Positions 27,696-36,274 of a stretch of 64,000 nucleotides of DNA are shown piece by piece (position 1 is the first letter of the stretch; each line of letters begins with the position of its first letter). Under the pieces are notes generated by a model. It made no database searches, was not told where the DNA came from, and saw only the letters and a list, made by a program, of their open reading frames with translations. The position numbers and the translations under genes were made by a program. This DNA is from JACVRW01 sp963812415 (GTDB lineage: Bacteria > Actinomycetota > Thermoleophilia > Solirubrobacterales > Thermoleophilaceae). The stretch is from the NCBI GenBank assembly GCA_963812415.1, contig CAWEVH010000031.1:3467-67466 (forward strand), in the 5' to 3' direction.

Positions 27696-29171
27696 CGCCG
27701 CTCGATCTGGTTCGGCCCGACCCGCCAGGTCATGCTCGTCTCGCCGCCCTGGCGTGCCCGCAAGGGCGCGCCGGCCGGCAGGCGCATCGGGCGGAAGAAC
27801 ATGCGGCCGGGGCGGGTGCGCAGGCGCGCGATCGTGCGCCAGCGGCCGCCGCGGCGGCGCTGGATGGTCACCCGGCCGCCGCGCGGCGCGAGGCCCCAGA
27901 CCTGCGCGACGCCGCCCTTGGTGTAGGCGGTGAAGGGGAAGCGGAAGGCGTAGAAGCCCGGCTTTCGCGTGTCCTCCCCCACCGTGGCGCCGCGGAAGAA
28001 GACGCCGGCCTGGAGCGAGTAGCCCCAGCCGCGCGGGTCGAACGGCTCGTCGCGCATGAGCCACCAGGTCACGACGCTCACGTCCTGGCGCCAGAGCGTG
28101 TAGAGCGCCCCGGAGATGTAGCGCGCCACGAGCCTGGCCGGCAGGCCCTCCGGGTCGGGCGGGCTCGTGTCCCAGGAGATCTCGGTCGCCCAGACCGCCT
28201 TGTGCCGGCGCGGCTTGAGGTAGCCGGCGCGCAGCGCCACCTTCATCGGGCGGGTCAGCTTCCAGATGTCGGGGATGACCACGTCGTCCGGGTTGGCGGC
28301 GGTCCGTCGCGGCTCGCCGATCGGGTACGGGTGATGGGCGAGAGCGTCGAAGTAGGTGGGCCCGCCGGGGCAGCGGCGCTTGGCCCTCGGACGGGTGCGC
28401 CCGGTCACGCACAGGAGCTCGCGCGTGAACAGCGCCGCCTGCATGCGTAGCTGCCCGCGCGCCGTCTCTCCGAACGGAGCGGTGCCGGCGGAGACGATGA
28501 CGTTGCTGCGCCTGACCTTCTTCGCCCCCCGGTAGAACGCGTTCAGCAGCCCCTTGTAGATCCCGGGGCTGGCCGGCCGGTAGCGACCGCCGGAGCGGGT
28601 CCACTGCGGGTTCACGAAGTCGGACAGGTTGGGCTCGTTCCACGCCTGGTAGTAGCGGACGCGCGGCAGCCTCGCTCCGGAGGCGTCGCACGAAGGAGCC
28701 CGAGTAGCGCCGCGCGACCGCCTCCGCGAACAGGCGATAGTCGGCGGCGGAGGGGCGCCAGGTGCCGGGCGGGGCGCGAGCGCGTCACGGCCCGGCGCTT
28801 CGGCCCAGTCGGGCGCCGAGGTGAAGGACAGGAGCACGGTGATGCCGGCCGCCCTCGCCTCGCGCACCATCTGGTCGGTCTCGCCCCAGCGGTAGCCGGG
28901 CCAGGCCGGGTTGCGGGCGTCGGCGGCGGTCGGCGGCTCCGATGGCGCGATCGAGCGCCAGCTCGGTCACGAGCCGGGCGACCGAGCCGCCCGTCGAGCG
29001 CAGGTTCCTGAAGGCCGCCTCGCGCTGCGCGGGGTCGAGGAACTGGAACGCCTGGGGGTCGCTGAATCCCGTGAGCAGCCCGTGGCGGGCCTGCGCGCCG
29101 CCGGCCGAGACAAGCGTGCCCAGCGCGGCGAGCGCGGCAGCCAGGGCGATGATGATCAGTCGTCTGCTCAT
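27692..29171 (-). CDS. Secreted PslG/GH39-like glycoside hydrolase with C-terminal beta domain, frame breaks
   Basis: ATG 29171 gives a clear signal peptide (LIIIALAAALAALGTLVSAGG, trimmed here to its core) followed by HGLLTGFSDPQAFQF. Frame breaks at about 28930 and 28760-28690 separate this from the barrel, which contains TVLLSFTSAPDW, YYQAWNEPNLSDF (acid/base Glu) and VWATEISWDTSP (nucleophile Glu), then VVTWWLMRDEP. The last 90 residues form a beta-rich domain (GRVTIQRRRGGRWRTIARL), a fold often appended for carbohydrate binding. It is the longest hydrolase here. Its 3' end overlaps the neighbouring hydrolase by four bases. Confidence 0.72.
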
Positions 29172-29258
29172 TGGGTGGATGTCTCCGTACGCGCGAGCGG
29201 GTCCGGGTCCTGACGCCGCCCTCGTCAACCAACCACGGGCTGACGCGTATGTTTCGGC

Positions 29259-29655
29259 GTGGAGCCAACTCGGCATGAATCCCCGGCCGATCCCGTCGAG
29301 CAGCTGCTCGTGCGCAGCAAGCCGGTGCCGAGCCCGATCTACCGCGCCGAGCTGGAGCGGCGTCTCTTCGACTCCGCGCCGCTCCTCGAGGCCCCGCTGG
29401 CTTCCCGCCGGCCGAACCGCGCTGGCCGGCGCGGTCGGGGCCGTCGGCCTGGCCGCGACGTTCGCGCTGCTCGGCCTGGCCGGCTCGGGCCCGCTGTCGG
29501 GCGACGACAGCGACGTCCGGGCGAAGGACCCGTGCCGCTACGTGACGACCCTCGGCCCCACCCGGACCCCGTACGTGGTCGAGCTGGCCGACGGCTCGAT
29601 CGAGATCCGCTTCCGGCGCGAACGCGCCGAGCAGCTCGTCAAGCGCTGCCGCTGA
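29259..29655 (+). CDS. Small single-span membrane protein, possible anti-sigma partner, one frame break
   Basis: From GTG 29259 the cytoplasmic N-terminus reads DPVEQLLVRSKPVPSPIYRAELERRL. A one-base break near 29415 leads to a single membrane span (AGAVGAVGLAATFALLGLAG) and a short outside domain with CRYVTTLGPTRTPYVVEL and a final KRC. The layout (short soluble helix, one span, small outer domain) and convergent overlap with an ECF sigma gene suggest a regulator of that sigma factor. It lacks the zinc-binding HxxxCxxC motif of classic anti-sigma factors, so this remains an inference. Confidence 0.5.
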
Positions 29656-30172
29656 GCTTCCCCCGCTGCTCGGCGAGGGCGCGCAGCTGCCGCAGCGAGC
29701 GCGAGGCGATCTGGTGCACGTTGGCCGTCGAGAGACCGGTGATCCTGGCGATCTCGGTGGCGGGCAGGTCCGCCGCGTAGCGCAGCGCCACGACCTCGCG
29801 CTCGCGCTCGCCGAGCGGGGCGAGCCAGGCGCGCAGCGCGTCGTCGCTCAGGATCCGCTCGAACTCCTCCTCGCCGCCGGCCACGTGGTCGGCGAGCTCC
29901 GGATGAGCGTCGATCGACGGGGCGCGCCTGAGGCTCTCGCGGCGATAGTGGTCGGTGAGGATGTTCCGGGCGATCGCGGCGATCCAGGTGCGCTCCGAGC
30001 CCTTCTCGGAGTCGTACGAGGGCCACGCCTTGATCACGCGCTCGAAGGTCGAGGAGGTCAGGTCCTCCGCCGTGGCGGGCGGCACCGAGTACGCGAAGAA
30101 CGCGTAGACGGCGTCCACGTGCGAGCGATAGACCCGGCGAAGCTCATCCTGGTCGCGCCGCCGAAGGGCCAT
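29639..30172 (-). CDS. ECF-family RNA polymerase sigma factor
   Basis: The 177-residue protein has sigma region 2 (LRRVYRSHVDAVYAFFAYSV, then EDLTSSTFERVIKAW and TWIAAIARNILTDHYRR) and region 4 (LAPLGEREREVVALRYAADL followed by EIARITGLSTANVHQIASR), joined by an acidic linker. The frame is intact. ECF factors direct RNA polymerase to a small regulon in response to envelope signals, and here the polysaccharide genes are the obvious candidates. The 3' end overlaps the small membrane protein gene by 17 bases. Confidence 0.9.
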   Translation of the reverse strand: MALRRRDQDELRRVYRSHVDAVYAFFAYSVPPATAEDLTSSTFERVIKAWPSYDSEKGSERTWIAAIARNILTDHYRRESLRRAPSIDAHPELADHVAGGEEEFERILSDDALRAWLAPLGEREREVVALRYAADLPATEIARITGLSTANVHQIASRSLRQLRALAEQRGKLSGSA

Positions 30173-30225
30173 TCATCCAGCGTAGCCCGGCTACGGGCCG
30201 TTTCCGGCTGCGGCGGACGGATGGA

Positions 30226-30822
30226 TCAGGGCGCGGAGCCGGCGTGATCGCTCGTGCCCGAGCTCCCGCGGCGCCAGCGGATCCAGGCGAGCGTGAAGCA
30301 GCCGATCGCGATCGCGATCGAGGAGCCAGGCGAAGGCGTCGCTGAGCGTGGGGCCCTCCTCGACGGACGACCGCAGTGCCGAGAGGATGCTGCCCGAGGG
30401 CTCGTCCACGTCGACGGGCTGCTCGGCCGACGCCGGCTCCGCGACCCGTCGCGGGACTCGCGTCGCCGCCGCCGGACTGCGCGCCGCCGTCTCCGGCGCC
30501 CGAGCCCGAGCCGGCGTTCCCGCCCTCGCCGCCGCTCAGCCCGAGCACCGCGGCGCCGTCGGCGCCGGCGCGAGCGCAGGCGGTCGGCGGTGCCGCGATC
30601 GACCCCGCTCGACTCGTCGCTGCCGCCGCCCTGTGGCCCGCCGGCCTGGGGAAGCGACTCGCAGTACTGCTCGATGCCGGATCTCCCGGGGGGAGCCTCA
30701 CAGCGCTGCTCCTGAGCGGCAGCCGGCGCGGCGGTGGCCAGAAGCGCGAGCAGCGCCGCGCACACGACCGCGACGTGGTGTCTAATGAGCCGCGCTCCAT
30801 GGATTCTGGGCAGGGTGTTCAT
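30226..30822 (-). CDS. Small secreted protein with C-terminal membrane span, frame breaks
   Basis: ATG 30822 gives a signal peptide (VAVVCAALLALLATAAPAAAQ) followed by a mature start with two Cys (EQRCEAPP, IEQYCESLP) and a Gly/Ser-rich region. Frame breaks in the GC-rich middle lead to SGSILSALRSSVEEGPTLS and then to a C-terminal span IAIAIGCFTLAWIRW with a short basic tail ending at 30226. The plan parallels the secreted protein at 13196-13672. I recognise no family. The start region overlaps the divergent ligase start. Confidence 0.5.
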   Translation of the reverse strand: MNTLPRIHGARLIRHHVAVVCAALLALLATAAPAAAQEQRCEAPPGRSGIEQYCESLPQAGGPQGGGSDESSGVDRGTADRLRSRRRRRRRGARAERRRGRERRLGLGRRRRRRAVRRRRRESRDGSRSRRRPSSPSTWTSPRAASSRHCGRPSRRAPRSATPSPGSSIAIAIGCFTLAWIRWRRGSSGTSDHAGSAP

Positions 30823-32710
30823 TTGCGTGTTCACGTTCGTCAAGCGGCCGCATTCGGGATACCCGCGGCCGTCCTGGTCTACTACGCACTGGAGTCGGGG
30901 TCGTATGACATCGTCGTGCGACAGGCCGAGGCGGTCGCGGTCTGGCTGATCCTGGGACTCGGGTTCGCGCTGGGCCTGCTGCCGCGCGCGCGCCTGCCGC
31001 GCTGGTGGTTCGTCCCGTTCGGCGCCTTCCTGCTGTTCGCGATCTGGACGGGCCTCAGCCTGACCTGGGGCGACAGCGCCGAGCGGACCGTCGCGGAGCT
31101 CGCCCGAGTGGCCCATTACGGCGGGATCGTCCTGCTCGTCTGGAGCCTGCTCGACCGCGACACCTGGCGCGCCGCGGTCGCCGGCATCGCCTTCGCCGGC
31201 GTGGTGGTGGCGGCGATCGCCGTCGCCAGCCGGCTCGCTCCGGACCTGTTCCCGGCGAACGACCCGCGGCGCGTGTTCGGCACCCAGCGGCTGAACTACC
31301 CGTTCTACTACTGGAACGCGGTCGGAGCCTGGAGCGCGATGACGATCGCGATGGCGCTGGCGTGGAGCGCGCACGCCAAGCTGCTCCTGACCCGGGTCCT
31401 GTTCGCCGGCGCGCTGCCGATCTGCGGCCTCGCGGTCTACCTGACCTACTCGCGGGCGGGCGTGGCCGGCAGCGTGATCGCGGTGCTCCTCGTGGTGGCG
31501 CTCAGCCACAACCGCTGGGTGGCGGCGATTCACGCCGCCGCGGCGGCCGGCGGAACGGCGATCGTGATCCTCGTGACCCGCGAGCAGGAGGCCATCGTCG
31601 ACGCGAGCACCTCAGCCGATGGCGCGGGCTCGGTGCTGCTGGCGCTGATCGCCGGCTGCGTGCTGGTCGGGGCGGTGGCGGCCTCGACCGGCTGGCTCGG
31701 GATTGACCGCTTGAGGCTCGGACGGGGCCCCGGCGGCGCGCTCGCGGCTGCCGGCGCCGTGGTGGTGGCGGCGCTGGTGCTCACCGTCGGCCGCGACGAG
31801 ATCAGCGACGGCTGGGACCAGTTCCGCGGAGCGAGCCTCGTGAGGGCGGACACCGGCCCCGGCTCCGATCCCGCCTCGCGGCTCACCAACCTCCAGAGCG
31901 GTCGCTACGAGATCTGGCGCTCGTCATGGCGTGCCTTCGAGACGGCGGAGCTGAAGGGGGTCGGCGCCGGCGGCTTCGAGTTCTGGTGGAACCGCGACGG
32001 CGGCGAGGAGTACGTGCGCGACGCCCACTCGCTGTATCTCGAGAACCTGGCCGAGCTGGGGATCCCCGGATTGATGCTGGTCCTGGCGGGGCTCCTCGGG
32101 TGTGCCGCGATTGCGCTCGCGGCGCGGATCCGGTGCTCCGAGGTCCCCGAGATCGGAGCGGTCACGGCGGGTCTGGCGGCGCTGCTCGTCTACCTCGTCC
32201 ACGCGGGGGTCGACTGGATGTGGGAATCCACCGCCGTGACCGTGCTCGCCCTGGCGGCGGTGTGCGCCGCCGGGGCCGCCGGCGCCGGTGAGCGCGCGCG
32301 ACCGGTGTTGGCGCTGCGCGTCGGCATCGCGCTGCTGGCGATCCCGGCGCTGCTCGTGCAGCTGCCCGGGCTCGTCGGGACGTCCAAGGTGCGCGACAGC
32401 CAGGCTGCGGTGGCGAGGGGCGACGCCGCCGCGGCGCTCGCCTACGCCAGCGAGGCGGTCGATGCCGAGCCGTGGGCCGCGAGCCCGCTGGTGCAGCGGG
32501 CCCTCGTCGAGGAGCAGACCGGGCGGCTGGGCGCGGCGGCGGCCGACCTGCGCCTTGCCGCGGAGCGCGAGCCCACCAACTGGAGGCAGGCGGTGATCCT
32601 GGCGCGCGTCGAGGCAAAGCGCGGACAGGCCGCGGGTCGCGATCCGGGAGTACCGCCGCGCACGCGCGCTTCGGCCGTCCGCTCGCGTGTTCGCCCCTCC
32701 GCCGGGCTAG
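30799..32710 (+). CDS. O-antigen ligase/polymerase-like membrane protein with TPR tail
   Basis: The ligase core has about twelve spans, with WTGLSLTWGDSAERTVAEL early and LAVYLTYSRAGVAGSVIAVL mid-protein. The catalytic loop has LTNLQSGRYEIWRSSWRAF, GAGGFEFWW and DAHSLYLENLAELGIPG, with the key His in HSLYLE. A soluble tail follows with TPR-like helices (AALAYASEAVDAEP, LVQRALVEEQTG). The frame is open well past the natural end. A one-base break near 32640 restores AIREYRRARALRPS and a stop at 32708-32710. Start is ATG 30799 or TTG 30823; the former overlaps the divergent gene. Confidence 0.78.
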
Positions 32711-32819
32711 CAACACGCTCGTACAGACGTCCAGAATCGGCCTCCGCTGAGCTCGGACATGCGCCCAGCAGGGCCTCCGCTCGTCCCACTCCGGGGCGGC
32801 CGCTGTCGATCCGCAGTAC

Positions 32820-34294
32820 ATGGTTCGCGGGACGTCCCGGCGCGTGGCCCTGGCCACCATTGCCCTCTTCGCTGCGCTCGGCGGGGTCTCTCCGACCCCC
32901 GCGCTGGCGAGCTACGAGGGCGTCTTTGGTGTGAATGTGCAGGGGTTGGCGGAGTTGCCGCGGGGGCAGGTGGAGCGGCATTTGGAGGTGATCGCGGCGG
33001 GCGGGTTGGAGCTGGTGCGCCGCGACGCGTCCTGGGATGTGGCCGAGCCTGAGGCGCCGGTCGGGGGCCGCCATGACTATCGCTGGGAGCGCTTCGATCG
33101 CGAGCTGGCCGCCTATGCCAGGCACGGGCTGCGCTGGCTGCCGATCGTCGACTACTCGACCGGCTGGGCGGCGAGCGTGCCGGGCGACCCGTTCTCGCCG
33201 CCGGCCCGCACCGACGACTACGCCGCCTACGCCGGCGCGCTCGCGGCCCGCTACGGCAGCGGCGGCAGCTTCTGGGCCGAGCACCCCGAGCTGCCGCGCC
33301 TGCCCGTCACCCGCATCGAGATCTGGAACGAGCCCAACGCCGAGCTGTTCTGGCACCCCACAGCCGACGCGCCCCAGCGCTACGCCGAGCTCTACCTGGC
33401 CGCCCACCAGGCGATCCGCCAAGCCGACCCGGCCGCACACGTAGTGGTCGGCGGGCTCGCGCTCGCCAACAGCGACGTCTCAGACCAACACGCCTTCATC
33501 GAAGCGATGATCGCCCACCGCCCCCAACTCGCCCAAACGATCGACGCCGTCGCGCTGCACCCCTACGCCCCCACCGCCGCCGGCGTGCTCACCCAGATCG
33601 CCGACTTCCGCGACACCCTCCGCAACGTCGGGCTCGGCCACACCCCACTCGAAATCACCGAAATCGGCTGGACCACCACCAAGACCCCCGAACCAGAACG
33701 CGCCGCCGCGCTCGCCACCCTCGCAAACCAACTCCCCCGCAGCGACTGCAACATCACAAGCCTGATCCCCCACACCTGGACCACAGCCGAACAAAACCCG
33801 GGCGACCCAGAACACTGGTTCGGCATCACCAACGCACGACACCACCCCCAAACCCACCGCCACCGCCTACACCACCGCGGTCCAGGCCATGCGCAGCGGA
33901 CCGGCCCAGACGGCCAGCCTCCCGGTCTGCGCGGCCGGCGCCGAGCCTCGACCCCTCGGGCATCCGCAGGCTCGCCCGTCGTTCCGCGCCGAGGCGACCG
34001 CGGCTGCGGATGCGGGTCGTGCGGCGGGACGGCCGCCGCCCGCACGTCCTGGCGACGCTTCGCTGTCCCGCGGGGTGCAGGCTCGAGCTCACCCTCGCCG
34101 CCCGAGACCGGAGGGCCCGCAGCACACGGCTGGTGGGCCGCCGGACCCTGCCGTTCAGCTCCAAGGCGAGGAAGGTGACGTTCCGGGTCGGCAGTTCCCG
34201 CGGGCCGGTGCGCCTGCGGGCGAAGGCCACCGGCCGGCAGGGCGGAGTCACCGTCCGCGCGCGGACGCTTCGCTCGCGCCAGAACGGCCGCTAG
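32820..34294 (+). CDS. Secreted PslG/GH39-like glycoside hydrolase, C-terminal extension, frame breaks
   Basis: ATG 32820 gives a signal peptide (LATIALFAALGGVSPTPALA). The barrel begins GVFGVNVQGLAELPRGQVE and includes RIEIWNEPNAELFW (acid/base Glu) and LEITEIGWTTT (nucleophile Glu), then HTWTTAEQNPGDPEHWFGI. Frame breaks from about 33835 onward lead to SGPAQTASLPVC and a beta-rich C-terminal domain (VLATLRCPAGCRLELTLAAR, PLPF-like strands) ending at 34294. Residues 36-286 are almost identical to the next gene. From about 33410 to 33900 the coding strand is strikingly C/A-rich and G/T-poor, unlike the start of the gene. Confidence 0.75.
32923..33679 (+). repeat. 757-bp near-identical direct repeat, left copy
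   Basis: This block matches 34451-35207 at a constant offset of 1528 bases. I found one difference, G versus C at about 33246. It covers the catalytic barrel of the hydrolase. Its unusual C/A-rich composition continues past the repeat edge in this copy only, which makes this copy the likely donor. Confidence 0.9.
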
Positions 34295-34323
34295 TCGCCA
34301 ACCGGCTGCCATCCTGACCCTCG

Positions 34324-35463
34324 ATGGGGAGGTCCGGCCGCTTCCTGCTCGGCGGCGCGACGGTCGTGACGGCGGTCGCGGTCGCGATCGGCTTCTTCGC
34401 CACGGGCGAAGACGACGGCCCCCGCCCCGACGCCGCGCCCCGGCAGGCATTCTTTGGTGTGAATGTGCAGGGGTTGGCGGAGTTGCCGCGGGGGCAGGTG
34501 GAGCGGCATTTGGAGGTGATCGCGGCGGGCGGGTTGGAGCTGGTGCGCCGCGACGCGTCCTGGGATGTGGCCGAGCCTGAGGCGCCGGTCGGGGGCCGCC
34601 ATGACTATCGCTGGGAGCGCTTCGATCGCGAGCTGGCCGCCTATGCCAGGCACGGGCTGCGCTGGCTGCCGATCGTCGACTACTCGACCGGCTGGGCGGC
34701 GAGCGTGCCGGGCGACCCGTTCTCGCCGCCGGCCCGCACCGACGACTACGCCGCCTACGCCGGCGCGCTCGCCGCCCGCTACGGCAGCGGCGGCAGCTTC
34801 TGGGCCGAGCACCCCGAGCTGCCGCGCCTGCCCGTCACCCGCATCGAGATCTGGAACGAGCCCAACGCCGAGCTGTTCTGGCACCCCACAGCCGACGCGC
34901 CCCAGCGCTACGCCGAGCTCTACCTGGCCGCCCACCAGGCGATCCGCCAAGCCGACCCGGCCGCACACGTAGTGGTCGGCGGGCTCGCGCTCGCCAACAG
35001 CGACGTCTCAGACCAACACGCCTTCATCGAAGCGATGATCGCCCACCGCCCCCAACTCGCCCAAACGATCGACGCCGTCGCGCTGCACCCCTACGCCCCC
35101 ACCGCCGCCGGCGTGCTCACCCAGATCGCCGACTTCCGCGACACCCTCCGCAACGTCGGGCTCGGCCACACCCCACTCGAAATCACCGAAATCGGCTGGA
35201 CCACCACGCAGACTCCGGAGCGTCAGCGGGCGAGCGGCCTGCGCCGCCTTGCCGAGGAGCTGCCGGGAAGCGGCTGCAACGTCGTGAGCCTGATCCCCCA
35301 CACGTGGGTCACCGCGGAGGAGGACGGCTCCGACCCCGAACAGTGGTTCGGGATCGCAGGCGCGGACGGGTCGCCGAAGCCGTCGGGCGCGGCGTACCTG
35401 AGCGCCGTCAGGCGGAGCGGCGACGAGCCGCGAGAGCGGCCTAGCGCTTGCGGACGCGGATGA
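34324..35463 (+). CDS. PslG/GH39-like glycoside hydrolase, membrane-anchored paralogue
   Basis: This intact 379-residue protein begins with a signal-anchor (RFLLGGATVVTAVAVAIGFF) rather than a cleavable signal. The barrel then matches its upstream neighbour almost perfectly over about 251 residues, with IEIWNEPNAELFW and LEITEIGWTT as catalytic Glu motifs. After TTTQTPERQRAS the sequences diverge, and this copy ends with VTAEEDGSDPEQWFGIAG and PSGAAYLSAV with no C-terminal beta domain. The pair would share specificity but differ in location. Its 3' end overlaps the methyltransferase gene by 23 bases. Confidence 0.85.
   Translation: MGRSGRFLLGGATVVTAVAVAIGFFATGEDDGPRPDAAPRQAFFGVNVQGLAELPRGQVERHLEVIAAGGLELVRRDASWDVAEPEAPVGGRHDYRWERFDRELAAYARHGLRWLPIVDYSTGWAASVPGDPFSPPARTDDYAAYAGALAARYGSGGSFWAEHPELPRLPVTRIEIWNEPNAELFWHPTADAPQRYAELYLAAHQAIRQADPAAHVVVGGLALANSDVSDQHAFIEAMIAHRPQLAQTIDAVALHPYAPTAAGVLTQIADFRDTLRNVGLGHTPLEITEIGWTTTQTPERQRASGLRRLAEELPGSGCNVVSLIPHTWVTAEEDGSDPEQWFGIAGADGSPKPSGAAYLSAVRRSGDEPRERPSACGRG
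34451..35207 (+). repeat. 757-bp near-identical direct repeat, right copy
   Basis: This is the partner of 32923-33679. At the right edge, composition changes abruptly from C/A-rich to ordinary G/C usage exactly where identity stops (codon after WTTT), as expected if this block was pasted into an older gene by gene conversion. Confidence 0.9.
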
Positions 35464-36238
35464 CGCAGTTCCAGGTGATGAGCTCGCGCAGCAGCGGCAC
35501 GCGGCAGATGAACGCGAGCCGCGGCCAGTAGCGCGGCTCGACCCGCTCTATCTCCAGCCGCGGGCGTGAGCGGACCAGCCGCAGGGTCGGACCGATGTGG
35601 ACCGGCCACAGCCCGGCGCCGTAGGGGTTCTTGCGGGGCGGCCCGTGCAAGCGCTCGTGGAGGCGCGGACCGAGCCGCGGTCCGAGGTAGTGGTACGGCG
35701 ACATGTCGTGGCCGCCCCAGGGCGAGTACCAGTTCGTCCACGAGATGAAGGCCCAGCCGCCGGGCTTGAGCACGCGTTCGATCTCGTCGATCACGGGCTC
35801 GGAGCGGGGAGTGTGCTCGAGCAGGTTGGAGCAGAGAACCGCGTCCACGCTCTCGTCCTCCAGCGGCAGGTCCTCGGCATCGGCCACCAGCGCGCCCTCC
35901 GGGGGCCCGCCCGCCGAGGCGAGCTCGTCCGGGTCGTTGTCGACCGGGATCACCTGCGCGCCGACGCTCCGCAGGGCGCGGGTGTAGAAGCCCGGCCCGC
36001 AGCCCAGGTCGAGGATCGTGCGGCCGGCGAGCGGTCCGTGGCGGCGCTCGAAGTCGCGAGCGGCCTCGGCGGCCAGCAGATCGTAGAAGCGCTCGGGCTC
36101 GACCGTCTCCCGCCGCCAGAGCCGCCAGAGCGTGATGGCGTGCCGGATCCCGCGCGGCCGAGCGGCCAGCGCGCCCAGCTCGCGATCATCCCCCGGCGCG
36201 CGGGTCGGGTCACGATTGGCGTCGACTAGGGATGGCAC
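35441..36238 (-). CDS. Class I SAM-dependent methyltransferase
   Basis: This intact 265-residue Methyltransf_11-type enzyme has motif I TILDLGCGPGFYT near 93-105, VIPVDNDPDEL, VADAEDLPLEDESVDAVL and the post-motif NLLEHTPRSEPVIDEIERVL, followed by GGWAFISWTNWYSPWGGHD. The C-terminal region with basic and aromatic residues (RLVRSRPRLEIERVEPRYWP) may bind the glycan or lipid acceptor. The target is unknown. It is convergent with the hydrolase and 36 bases upstream of the GT39-like gene on the same strand. Confidence 0.87.
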   Translation of the reverse strand: MPSLVDANRDPTRAPGDDRELGALAARPRGIRHAITLWRLWRRETVEPERFYDLLAAEAARDFERRHGPLAGRTILDLGCGPGFYTRALRSVGAQVIPVDNDPDELASAGGPPEGALVADAEDLPLEDESVDAVLCSNLLEHTPRSEPVIDEIERVLKPGGWAFISWTNWYSPWGGHDMSPYHYLGPRLGPRLHERLHGPPRKNPYGAGLWPVHIGPTLRLVRSRPRLEIERVEPRYWPRLAFICRVPLLRELITWNCVIRVRKR

Positions 36239-36274
36239 TGGGCGAGCGTAGTTCGGTGGTGGTCGAGCGCGGAC

